Shown here one piece after another: positions 55,185-64,000 of a stretch of DNA of 64,000 nucleotides. The notes under the pieces were generated by a model that ran no database searches, was not told the DNA's origin, and saw nothing but the letters and a program-made list of their open reading frames with translations. The first letter of the stretch is position 1, and every line of letters begins with the position of its first letter. Location: positions 1 to 64,000 of the forward strand of contig CALYLW010001016.1 of the NCBI GenBank assembly GCA_944989445.1, given 5' to 3'. This DNA comes from Ampullaceana balthica. Taxonomy: Eukaryota; Mollusca; Gastropoda; Lymnaeidae. A program made the translations under genes and the position numbers.

Positions 55185-56116
55185 GCAGACCCGTCGTGCG
55201 TTGCAACGATCTCAGTAAAAATGAATGAATTTAAAGAAACCAATGAGTGTTATGTTTAAAAACAATTAGATATGCAGAAACCTTCGCAGAAGAGTGGAAA
55301 AAATTTCAAGTTTCATAGCAAACGGATAAATAAATTAATTGTTAAATAGTGTACAAAAGAAGGAACGATATTAAGGGCCCCGGCCTCAAAATGAATGATA
55401 ATATAGTTTTTTTATTGCCCTTGTACTCAAGCTATATTCCTCAATATCGTGTAAAATTGAATAGGGAATACAATTATTAAAGTTCAGTAAAAAGACATTT
55501 GGGGCCCCCAGCTCCGAGGGAATGGACATTAGGAGTTCAGTGCACTATAGTAGTAAAAGTTTTTATATACTAAGTTTGGTAACAATCCAGTTATTTTCTT
55601 ATTATCTAACGCTTAAACTACTTTTTATATAGCTAATATAGGGGGAAAATGACATTAAGGGATCATTCGGTGCAAGAGGTCAACTTCAAAATCCTGTTCA
55701 TTTTAATTCAGTTTTATTGTGGATATATGTCTCAAGATCTTTAAAAATTGAAAAGGAAAAATATCTTAAACGGAAAAAAAGATATTTGGGGCCCCGGCCT
55801 CGAAGATATAGACATTAGAAGTTCAGTGCCCTATAACGTTTTAATATGGGCTAACAAGTTTTTGTATACAAAGATTGGTTAAGATCTATTCATTTACGCA
55901 GTAGATAACGATTTAACTAATTTTTATATACCTTGTATAAGTAAAATATGACATTTTGGGCCCCGGCGCCCCATGAGTGTTAAAATATGAAAAAAAATTA
56001 GCCAGTTACAATCCCGGGAGCATACTCAACAGTCTCGAAAAGTTTCATGACGATCGGGTGAATGGTTTAGTCAGCTATAAAGGACACACACACACACACA
56101 CAGTCATACTTTTTTG
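55185..56116 (+). mobile_element. GGGCCC-rich element, copy C (full 5' end, internally shortened)
   Basis: The 5' end ACTAGCAGACCCGTCGTGCG matches copy A. The body has fewer sub-repeats, and the 3' end has a CA run (56086-56104). Confidence 0.7.
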
Positions 56117-56844
56117 GTTTAGATCCATTCATTTACCCAGTAGCTAACGCATAAAATATTTTTATCTAACTTATATAAACACAAAAAAGACATTAAGGGC
56201 CCCGGGGCCCATTCAGTGCAAGATATAAAGTTCAAAACTCCTGTTCATTACAATTTGTATAATAATGGATACATGTGTCATTATTTGTCAAGATTGTTAA
56301 TGACTGAATGGTGAATAAAATCTTAAACGTTTAAGAAATGTGAATTTTTGGGCCCTCAGCCCTAAAGGAATGACTATTTGCAGTTCAGTCCCCTATAGGG
56401 CTGTCAATTTTGTTGAAAAAAGCTGCCCGGGTACCCGTGAAAATTTCCAACGGGTACCCGGGTTACCCGTTCTAAACATAGCATAATTTTCCCCGTCCTG
56501 ACTGCTATACAATGCAACCTAGCCACCATCCATGCACCTCATTTCACACAGTAGTAGTAGCCAACGGCTTGCTTCCAGTAACATACTATTACTAATGCAC
56601 TACAATTACCGGTTTAACTATAATGCACTAAAAACTGTTATTCAATTCCTGCTTTAAATGCATTCGTCATACTCATAAACTAAAACTTCAATAAACTGAA
56701 CATGCAAACAAAATGTCAACAGCAATGACGTAACGATCAGTCTCATACCTTGAATGTTAATATCCATTTGGCGTCGGTAGTCGATGCTAACGGCGATAAA
56801 GGACGCAATACTGCGGTAAATCTCAAGTCTGAAGTGATCGTGCT

Positions 56845-57340
56845 TTGGTCAGTGGTACTGCTGTTGTTGACACCAAAAATGTTCTGATATTTGGTGGATC
56901 AGCGGTTTGTTTATCAAAATCAATTTTTATGAATAACTTTCAGATTGCGTTTTATTGCGTTGGGTTGCAACCCTTCGCAGACACAATTTCATTACAACGG
57001 TTGCATTTTGCCGTGTCGCTGTTAACTCGATTGGCCTGATTCCACACGACGTCTTATCCATCTTATTAACTTTGGGTGTACTATTAACTCTCAAATATTC
57101 TTGGGTTTTGCCCCTTTTTTCCACCTGATTTAGGTAGTTACAGGAATTAATTATTTTTTTAATGAATAAAACCACAAATAAGGACATGTTATGCATTTTT
57201 GTGTTCACAATTGAATTATCTATCTATTGATATCAACTTTAAGTCTATTGTGGTAATGTAGCTTGAACTGTAATTATTTTAATGAATTTTTTACATTTAA
57301 ATTTTGTACAGAAAATCACAACATGTCACAAACTGTATGA
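56845..57340. other. hAT interior, left part; no recognised coding sequence
   Basis: Open frames of 64 codons plus (56845-57039) and 93 codons minus (56927-57208) overlap on opposite strands. Neither has a domain I recognise. Confidence 0.35.
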
Positions 57341-57369
57341 AGGAAAAAAATAAGTATTTGTAGTAAGCA

Positions 57370-57385
57370 TAAAATCTTTATTATA
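57370..57385 (-). other. Possible minus-strand polyadenylation signal
   Basis: The minus strand reads CTATAATAAAGATTTTATG. It lies about 840 bases downstream of the stop codon of the exon-like open frame at 58223-58381, so it could end the transcript of that putative gene remnant. Confidence 0.3.
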
Positions 57386-58222
57386 GCCATCAACAGTATC
57401 CATTTCTACATGTAATATCCAAAAATCAAAGCATTTCGCTCATATTTGAAAAATTTAGACTATTTTTAAATGAGTATCCTTACATTCATAAAATATGGCC
57501 ATTTTTCCTTTTTTACAAAAATTATAAATATTAACATGGAATAATTCTATAACTAAGCCTTTATTGTCAGAACATAACATAATATTATTCTTATAATCAT
57601 TATTATCCCCAAAAAATCATTTTTCATTTGATAAAAAATGTTGAAAACTATTAATTATGATATAAAATAAGACAATTTCTATGCACATGATAATAACAAA
57701 TGTAATTTAAAACCACACTTTAGTGAACATTTCTTTCTTTGTTCTTTTTCTTAAAATAAGTTAATAATAGTAATAAATTTAATTCTTATTTTGTAAAATG
57801 TTATTCGGTTTTGAGTGTTATAGGGTTACGAGTGGTCGACCGAATATATTTTACTAATTATATATTTCTTCTTTCTTACCGTTATCATTCTTTCCTCAGT
57901 TGAAATGTGGGGTCTAGAAAGATATAGTGTCATTCACTTTCTTCTACAACCATTGGAACATATATATCACTTCCATGATTTTTTGTTTACCTCAATATTC
58001 CTTTTTGAACATTTCAGAAATATAATATTTAAAGCAAAGTCTAAAATTTGAACTGTCTTGCACACAATCCTTTGAATAATAATAGTTCATTCCATTATCT
58101 AATTAAAATTGCACTAGTCCCATGTTCCTTAGCAATAGCATGTCCATGATAAGATGAAATGAGTTTCTGAACATTGTTGACTTAGGGAGGTGCATGGTAG
58201 CAACAATTATATAGGCATAGCT

Positions 58223-58381
58223 TTAAAGAGTCTCCAGCAGTAAGTCTGCGAATTCCGAATAGCAACTTGAAACATGAAAGAGAAGTCCATATTTCTTTCC
58301 ATCATCTCTGATGGTTGATTCAGCAAAAGGGACACCATAAGTTGACTCAGGGACATAGACAATGGGTGGTTCTTCTTCTTC
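58223..58381 (-). pseudogene. Exon-like open frame of 52 codons, unidentified
   Basis: The minus-strand frame reads EEEEPPIVYVPESTYGVPFA, ESTIRDDGKKYGLLFHVSSC, YSEFADLLLETL and a stop. Composition and complexity look like a real globular protein end rather than random AT-rich translation, but I do not recognise it. A TAA lies immediately upstream in the same frame, so an intron or decay must be invoked. A longer 95-codon frame in another register over the same bases is less protein-like. Confidence 0.4.
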
Positions 58382-58486
58382 TTATCTATACAGACGCTCC
58401 TTCTATGCAGAAGATAGTTGCGTCCACAGATCATGACAGATGATCTGTTGGCAAGTGATGCAGCATTCACAGGCCACGGCTTTGTG

Positions 58487-58665
58487 GGTTCCACGCATTA
58501 CCCAGCCGCCTAACTACATGTAGTGTTAGGTACCCATTCGGAGCGGGGTGACTCAGGGACGCCCTAGGCCCCGGGAATAAACCCTTGCCTTCACACGGAT
58601 TGGAACCCGTGACCATCGGTACGACAGTCCAGTGCGCTGCCACTCGACCACCGCGTGGTTGTTTA
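58487..58665 (-). mobile_element. tRNA-derived SINE with conserved-looking central domain
   Basis: On the minus strand the head reads GCGGTGGTCGAGTGGCAGCG, CACTGGACTGTCGTACC, then CACGGGTTCCAATCCGTG. The A box (TGGTCGAGTGG) and B box (GGGTTCCAATCC) are those of a serine/leucine-type tRNA. A central block CCCTGAGTCACCCCGCTCCG then AATGGGTACCTAACACTA resembles, from memory, central domains shared by animal SINE superfamilies. It lies between two exon-like pieces of the hAT interior. Confidence 0.75.
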
Positions 58666-58668
58666 GAC

Positions 58669-58729
58669 CTGTAATCATGAACATGCTTGGGATGGTCTAA
58701 GGTCCCAATCTACAGAGCCATAACTGTAA
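58669..58729 (-). pseudogene. Second exon-like piece with good splice acceptor
   Basis: The minus strand reads TATTTTTATTTCAG and then a frame YSYGSVDWDLRPSQACS, followed by TGA and a potential ACAG/GTCTAA donor. The polypyrimidine-CAG acceptor and the non-random peptide suggest an exon. The TGA suggests decay. Its relation to the 58223 frame is inferred only from order and strand. Confidence 0.3.
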
Positions 58730-59141
58730 CTGAAATAAAAATATTAGGAAAAACATTAGAAATAGGTTTGTAAAAAGCAGTTATAAAATTTAACATATTT
58801 AATTAAAGTACACTATTCAATTCTGAAGAAAATCTAGAATGATTATAAGCTTATTATCCAGCAAAATGTGAAGTAAATTGTAAAATACTGATGCCACCTT
58901 ACAGTGTAACCAGGGTAAACAAAGTCAAATGTAATTTATTATGGACTTGGGGAAAAAATAATAATAAAATACATACTTCATATAAAATAAAAAGAAAGAC
59001 AAATATACGTGCTAAAATGAATTTCCTTGATTTATAGATGTCTCATTGCTACCTAATATATCAATAGATTTAGTAAAATCAATTTTATTTGTTAAAAAAT
59101 TGGCTATGTGGAGAACTTTGTAACAAAGGAAAAATACATAC

Positions 59142-59169
59142 CTAAACCTTCGATAGTCAACTTGTCCAT
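59142..59169 (-). pseudogene. Possible first coding exon (MDKLTIEGL) with splice donor
   Basis: On the minus strand, ATGGACAAGTTGACTATCG continues to GGTTTAG followed by GTATGT, a good donor. The phase does not fit the next exon-like piece directly, so a further exon or decay is needed. It lies beside a CpG-rich stretch (59260-59390). Confidence 0.3.
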
Positions 59170-59199
59170 CGATGAAAATAAATAAATTTTCCGTACTAA

Positions 59200-59400
59200 T
59201 ACTTTGTTTTTTATTCCATTGAATAGAAATAACTTTTCAGCTACGAATATAAGCGATTTCTTCGCTAAATGATGAATCGTTCGCTATAATTGTAAAAGAT
59301 TGCGGCCGACGTGTCTCAGTAAAATTAACAAGAATTTCACAATGGCGAACGAAAATAGCGTTCCGGTAAACCAAAAACACGAGGGTCGGAGTAAATTTTT
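59200..59400. promoter_or_regulatory. CpG-rich stretch between divergent start codons
   Basis: CpG is scarce in most of this AT-rich window but clustered here (GCGGCCGACG, ATCGTTCGC, GGCGAACG, AGCGTTCCGG, ACGAGGGTCGG). A minus-strand ATG lies at 59169. A plus-strand ATG in a fair context lies at 59342 (MANENSVPVNQKHEGRSKFF, with possible donors). This layout resembles a bidirectional promoter. It is an inference from composition only. Confidence 0.3.
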
Positions 59401-59573
59401 TTAAAATTTTAATTAAAAATTCATGTCTGAAATTGTATTTTTTCCTAATTTTATTCAATTATTTAGGGATAAATTTTAAAAATAACATTAGAAGGTAAAA
59501 AGGTGAAGAAAATATAAAAAATTAAACTGTCGACCACCAGTGACAGAAAAGTCAAGGTTACGTCCTTTGAGAG

Positions 59574-60375
59574 TTAATATCAATTTTTTGGCTAGGCAAA
59601 CACGTGTCAATGAACACAAGAAACACAAGCGAATGCAAGGGGTGTGGGTTTGAGCAGTGCCTCTCAAAGTGGGGGTCCGCAGAAGTTATCAAGAAAGGAG
59701 AGAAAAATATAATTATAATCCTACAATTGCTACCAATAATACCAACCCTATAGAATTTGTCCTTTTTGACAATAAGAGAATAAATGAAAGAAATAAAAGG
59801 AAATAAAATACATTTCGCTACCATGTAAGTACAGGCAAAATAGTGCACCGGTTCCTAATGCAATGGAAAAATTCCTGCCGGTCCGCCATACTAAAATGTT
59901 TGAGAAGCACTGGGTTATAGGATGGAAGAGAGGAATGGGGGGGGGGTAGAACAACCGACATTAGATAGTATCAATCGGTGACCCACTGTCGGCTATTTCA
60001 AAGCAAAGTTAGTTTCAAAGCAAGTGTGTTTTAATGAAAAATCAAACAAGGCATCTTTCATCTCTATGCGGTCCATCCTCACAGCCGACGTCTTACCAAT
60101 CTTACACTGTTAGTAACTATTTAAATTTATTAAATTTAAATACTGACGACCTTGTAGCATTATAAACATCAGTTCTTCTAGGTCAGCACGTGTTAATGAA
60201 CAAAAGAAGTAGAAGCTAATGAAAGGGTGTGGGTTATAGGAGTGAAAGGATGGGGAGGGTGGATAAACATCATTAGCTAGTATCAATCGGCGCATTTCAA
60301 AGCAGTTAGTCAAAGCAGGGGGTGTTTTTTTTTAAAATTAACAAATACAGCGTCTGTCATCTCTGAGCAGTCCAT
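59574..60375. repeat. Imperfect tandem duplication inside the 4.4-kb hAT element
   Basis: ACACGTGTCAATGAACA, AAGGGGTGTGGGTT, TAGTATCAATCGG and CATCTCTATGCGGTCCATCC (59610-60080, with the hAT MITE inserted) recur as CACGTGTTAATGAACA, AAAGGGTGTGGGTTATAGG, TAGTATCAATCGG and CATCTCTGAGCAGTCCATCC (60187-60375). Confidence 0.75.
59655..59912. mobile_element. hAT MITE, 258 bp, with empty site nearby
   Basis: The left end is CAGTGCCTCTCAAAG and the right end TTTGAGAAGCACTG. The flanks GGTTTGAG and GGTTATAG match at six positions. A diverged tandem duplicate of the host sequence at 60175-60370 reads GGTGTGGGTTATAGGAGTG without the insertion, confirming the boundaries. The right part is homologous to 48356-48430. 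Confidence 0.88.
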
Positions 60376-61079
60376 CCTTTTTTTGACAGAGGACTTTTGT
60401 TTTCTTTTTATGATTCTTTTAATGAACCATAACGTTTTTGTGTTGTGCGATTTCTATTTCACGTTGAGAGAAAAAAAAAGTTGTATCAAAATACATTGTA
60501 GTTTGTTGGGAATATTTTTATTTCCCGTTGACAGATATTTCTCCTTAATAGATGTACTTCTAAGCATATTTTGGAAACTAAAATTTTCATTTGATAAATT
60601 GTTTCGCGAGCCACAATGTAAACACAAAAAAGCCGCATGGGAGCCGAAGTTTGGCCTACGGTTAATGTAGACCTTCAAGCCACATTTTCACGGGTACCCG
60701 AGCGGAATTTTATTACCCGAGTAATAACATGGCAACGGGTACCCGGGTCCCGGGTACCCGTTGACAGGCCTAGTCCTCTATAGTATTTTAATATTTGCTA
60801 TCAAGTTGTTATATACAAAGTTTGGTTAAGATCCAACAATTTACACAGTAGCTAGCGCTTAAACTTTTTTTAGCTCATACAGCAAAAAATGACATTATGG
60901 GCCCCCGGTGCCCCATGAGTGTTAAATATAGAAAAAAAGTTGCCAGTTACCATCCCAGGTATGTACTTAACAGTCTTCAAAAATTTCATGACGATCGGAT
61001 GAATGGTTTAGTCAGCTATAAAGGACATGCACACACACACACACACATACATACTTTGATTTATATATATATAGATAGA

Positions 61080-61928
61080 TATGAGAAAAAAGACATTTAG
61101 GGCCCCTGGGCCCATTTGGTGATAGATATAAATTTCAAAAACCTTTTCATTAAATTAAGTTTCCTCATAGATATATTCCTCAAGATCGTGAAAAATTTAA
61201 TGGGAGGAAATACATTAAACATATACGAAGAAAAGACATTGGGGGCCCCCGGCCCCGAAGGAATGGACATTTGAAGTTATGTGCCCTATATTATTTTAAT
61301 ATGGGCTACCAAGTTTTTGTATTCAACTTTTGGTTTAGATCCATTCATTTACCCAGTAGCTAACACATAAAATAATTTTTATCTAACTTATATAAACACA
61401 AAAAAAGACATTAAGGGCCCCGGGGCCCATTCAGTGCAAGATATTAAGTTCAAAACCCCTGTTCCTTTCAATCTGTATAATAATGGATACATGTGTCATT
61501 ATTTGTCAGGATTGTTAATGACTGAATGGGGAATAAAATCTTAAACGTTTAAGAAATGTGAATTTTTGGGCCCCCAGCCCCAAAGGAATGACTATTAGCA
61601 GTTCAGTGCCCTATAGTATTTTAATATTGGCTATCAAGTTGTCATATACAAAGTTTTTTTAAGATCCAACAATTAACACGGTAGCTAGCGCTTAAACTAA
61701 TTTTTATATAGCTCATATTAGCAAAAAATGACATTATGGGTCCCCGGTGCCCCATGAGTGTTAAATTTAGAAAACAAAGTTGCCAGTTACCATCCCAGGT
61801 ATATACTAACAGTCTCCAAAAATTTCATGACGATCGGATGAATGGTTTAGTCAGCTATAAAGGACATGCACACACACACACACACACACACAGACATACT
61901 TTGATTTACATATATATAGATATATATA
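61080..61928 (+). mobile_element. GGGCCC-rich element, copy E
   Basis: It is 5' truncated at GACATTTAGGGCCCCTGGGC, contains the uninterrupted insertion site seen in copy D, and ends with CA and TA-rich tails. The next copy begins at the same internal position 848 bases later, so E and F are a tandem duplication rather than independent insertions. Confidence 0.75.
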
Positions 61929-62130
61929 AGAAAAAAAAAGACATTTAGGGCCCCTGGGCCCATTTGGTGATAGATATAAATTTCAAAAACCTTTTCATTT
62001 AATTAAGTTTCCTCATAGATATATTCCTCAAGATCGTGAAAAATTGAATGGGGGAAAATACATTAAACATATACGAAGAAAAGACGTTGGGGGCCCCCGG
62101 CCCCGAGGAATGGACATTTGAAGTTATGTA
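61929..62130 (+). mobile_element. GGGCCC-rich element, copy F (partial)
   Basis: It is nearly identical to the first 190 bases of copy E, through GGGGGCCCCCGGCCCCGAGG and ATTTGAAGTTATGT, then diverges into unrelated sequence. Confidence 0.75.
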
Positions 62131-62204
62131 TAGTTATATATAGATAAATGTATGATTTTAATATAATCTTGAGACTGCTATCAGGCTTTAAGATATAATA
62201 CATT

Positions 62205-62320
62205 CCATTCGTCGTTCAAGTAAGACTTTTGCCGAAACTTTCGTTGTTCTGTGAAGTCTTGTCATGCCTACACCCTGTTTTAATAACATATATATTTATT
62301 TATCTTCTCGATAGAAGTCA
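62205..62320 (+). repeat. Left member of an inverted pair of related element ends
   Basis: TTTTGCCGAAACTTTCGTTG, TTCTGTGAAGTCTTGTCATG and CCTACACCCTGTTTTAATA align with the reverse complement of 63720-63800. The pair is separated by about 1.4 kb. Confidence 0.6.
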
Positions 62321-62462
62321 TGGTTTTGCAATTTCAATAAATTGTGTTTTTTAATGATCTATTTTTACCATTAGAGTTGGCGCATATCTGGCTCTTCTGG
62401 TAGAATGTAACAAAACCAACAGGGAGAAAAGCATTCAAAGGAATGTTTATTTTGGTCCAAAA

Positions 62463-62960
62463 AATGTGACCGAATAATCCCTTTTAATTATACATAAAAA
62501 AATGTTACCGAATAATCCCTTTTCATGATACCTAGAAAAATGTGACCGAATAATCCCTTTTAATTATACATAGAAAAATGTTACCGAATAATCCCTTTTA
62601 ATCATACATAGAAAAATGTGACCGAATAATCCCTTTTAATCATACATAGAAAAATGTGACCGAATAATCCCTTTTAATTATACATAGAAAAATATGACCG
62701 AATAATCCCTTTTAATTATACATAGAAAAATGTGACCGATTAATCCCTTTTAATCAAACATATAAAAATGTGACCGAATAATCTCTTTTAATTATACATA
62801 GAAAAATGTGACCGATTAATCCCTTTTAATAATACATAGAAATATGTTACCGAATAATCCCTGTTAATAATAAATAGGAAAGTGTGACCGAATAATCCCT
62901 TTTAATCATACATAGAAAATGTGACCGAATAATCCCTTTTAATCATAAGCTACATAGAAA
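62463..62960. repeat. 38-bp minisatellite, about 13 copies
   Basis: The unit is ATGTGACCGAATAATCCCTT followed by TTAATTATACATAGAAAA, with ATTATAC/ATCATAC and GAATAATCC/GATTAATCC variants. Confidence 0.95.
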
Positions 62961-63715
62961 ATAAAATTTTGGAGCGCTTTTGTGAAAGTTTGCACAGTTT
63001 GAAGTTAGCTTCAATAAATTAGTTTAAGTTTTTAAAATAAGCCTCGATCCCTCACTTTTCTCTAACCAAAGGTTTTCTTAAGTATTATAATTGGCTTCAA
63101 TTTTTTCAGGTTCCCTTGGTGTATTAATTGCATTCCCAGACAAGCAATTTGTAGTGCCCCCCCTCTTACTCTAACCCTAACAACGCCTTGGCGTATTCAT
63201 TACATTTTCAGATAAGCAGTGTGTAGAGTCTCCCTCTTTTACTATCTGCCTACCTGTAAACAAGTTGTCCTCAAGCTATGTTTCCAGTTCTATTCACTTT
63301 AATGGTTAAGTTAAGAGTTAAATACGATGATATTTCAAGGCAATGCAAACATTTGTTTCACTAAAACTCAATCACACTTACAATCCTTTTATTTAAAAAG
63401 TAATAATAAAAGTCCGTTAAATATCTTTGTATTTCTATCTCAACGTCAGAGACAGTTTGCTATGGTGGAGTAACAATAATAGTGGGCACATTACGAGACT
63501 GAACTTCTCTAGCCTGCAATACACGGTGGTCTTTTTCAATGTAGTACACTTCTGAGTTGAAAGAACTGAAACTGAAAATATAATTTACTAATTTTAACAA
63601 CCTTATTTACCGGGTTTTTAATCATAAGACTAAACTAATCTGGAACTTAAAAAAGGGATCCAAAATCACGTGCTTAAGTGCGGATAAATGAGCGAACAAA
63701 GATTTCAAGGTAAAT
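62961..63715. other. AT-rich sequence, nothing recognised
   Basis: A weak duplication, GGTGTATTAATTGCATTCCC and GGCGTATTCATTACATTTTC (about 63117 and 63190), is followed by AGA-AAGCA-T-TGTAG and CCCCTCTTACT. No gene is supported. Confidence 0.45.
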
Positions 63716-63719
63716 GTAT

Positions 63720-64000
63720 AATATAAAAACAGGGAATTAGTAGGTCTGACAGGACGTAACACAACAGCGAACGTTTCGGCAAAGAGCCTTCCTCAACGGA
63801 CAAATAGTACACAAATGAAACGAATAAAACGAAATAATAATAAAAAAAACACTAAGCTGCGGTGAAATCCAAGTAGTCCAGTAGAGATAAAGTAAGGAGA
63901 GAAAAGTAAGAGCTTATATAGGAAAGGATAGGGTGGGTGTGGCCAATCAATCAGCTTGTCAGTGCGAACACAACGTTGATCCCATGTGGTGTAAGAGTCC
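63720..64000 (-). mobile_element. Terminal region of an unidentified element running off the window
   Basis: On the minus strand: a CCAATCAATCAG-type inverted CCAAT motif region, then CCTATATAAGCTCTTAC (TATA-like, about 63908-63924), then GTTGAGGAAGGCTCTTTGCC with GAAACGTTCGCTG (about 63765-63800), and TGACAGGACG-equivalents before a TTTTTATAT end. The GAGGAAGGC-loop-GCCGAAAC hairpin resembles the stem-II/GAAA part of hammerhead motifs of Penelope-like elements, but the CUGAUGA box is not intact. No coding region lies in the window. Confidence 0.4.

Larger units (their letters stand above)
56396..60772. mobile_element. hAT-like element of 4,377 bp with GGGTACCC subterminal palindromes
   Basis: The ends are TAGGGCTGTCAA and TTGACAGGCCTA. 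The flanks are GTCCCCTA (56388-56395) and GTCCTCTA (60773-60780), matching at seven of eight positions. The subterminal CGGGTACCCG palindrome occurs three times near the left end and three times near the right. The interior holds a SINE (58487-58665), a nested hAT MITE (59655-59912), a duplicated segment, and minus-strand exon-like pieces. I found no hAT transposase motif, so it is either non-autonomous or its transposase is unrecognisably decayed. Confidence 0.85.
56117..61079 (+). mobile_element. GGGCCC-rich element, copy D, split by a 4.4-kb hAT insertion
   Basis: The left part is 56117-56395 and the right part 60773-61079. The junction lies in the conserved CAGTTCAGTGCCCTATAGTA motif, seen uninterrupted at about 61600 in copy E. 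Apart from the inserted element the two halves form one normal copy ending in a CA run and TA-rich tail. Confidence 0.85.

Noticed and set aside
58600..58665. A functional serine or leucine tRNA gene on the minus strand
   Set aside because: Good A and B boxes but no acceptor stem or variable arm that closes; it is followed by a SINE body.
53484..61948. Conserved frames ending in FHDDRMNGLVSYKGH and HTHTH or IYIYI runs
   Set aside because: These are translations of the conserved 3' end and dinucleotide tails of the GGGCCC-rich element; other copies have stops or shifts in the same place.

Overview
This window looks like repeat-rich nuclear DNA from an invertebrate animal. It is AT-rich. Coding traces are almost all fragments of eukaryotic transposons: hAT transposases, non-LTR (LINE) reverse transcriptases and one Ty3/Gypsy-type pol. 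There are also tRNA-headed SINE copies and many minisatellites. No operons, ribosome-binding sites or intact long non-repetitive reading frames are present. The flavour of the LINE and SINE pieces suggests a mollusc, perhaps a gastropod, but that is an impression from memory. I found no host gene that I can name.

Layout. Bases 1-3699 are a perfect 34-bp satellite. Bases 5180-7568 hold a tandem array of ~430-530 bp units with TAAATCCCTTATAT-type inverted ends, then related fragments and a SINE. Bases 8641-9396 are an hAT element with a perfect 8-bp target duplication and a transposase C-terminus. Bases 9400-14900 are mostly diffuse old repeats, including a 75-bp inverted repeat near 12.7-13.0 kb. 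Bases 14.9-16.1 kb hold a 39-bp minisatellite and an hAT transposase fragment from which a 32-bp minisatellite has grown. Bases 17.2-22.7 kb are SINEs, hAT MITEs and more of the tandem TIR family. Bases 23.3-30.1 kb contain two separated halves of a LINE enclosing a CRE-rich minisatellite, an hAT/LINE chimera and a 47-bp minisatellite. Bases 31.4-34.9 kb hold a broken Ty3/Gypsy-like element with a short LTR and a minisatellite abutting its RT. Bases 35.3-40.5 kb hold an hAT MITE, a LINE 3' end, an inverted-orientation array of the TIR family and a second hAT/LINE chimera with a perfect target duplication. Bases 40.9-45.0 kb are two large minisatellites (36 and 45 bp). Bases 45.8-50.9 kb contain hAT MITEs, four more tandem or simple arrays and a LINE 3' end. 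Bases 52.35-62.13 kb are an array of an unrecognised GGGCCC-rich element, split by a 4,377-bp hAT-like element (56396-60772) that carries exon-like remnants, a SINE and a nested hAT MITE. The last 2 kb contain a 38-bp minisatellite and an inverted pair of related element ends.

The recurring theme is the interplay of hAT transposition with tandem amplification. Nine hAT-type insertions can be delimited by 8-bp target duplications (five perfect, four imperfect), and one further fragment by its terminus alone. Thirteen minisatellites of unrelated sequence cover close to a fifth of the window, and several start inside or directly beside transposon sequence. The most unusual observations are the perfect 34-bp satellite, the minisatellite seeded inside a transposase gene, the array of CRE palindromes, the twice-copied hAT/LINE chimera, and the 4.4-kb hAT element enclosing possible captured gene pieces around a CpG-rich divergent start region.
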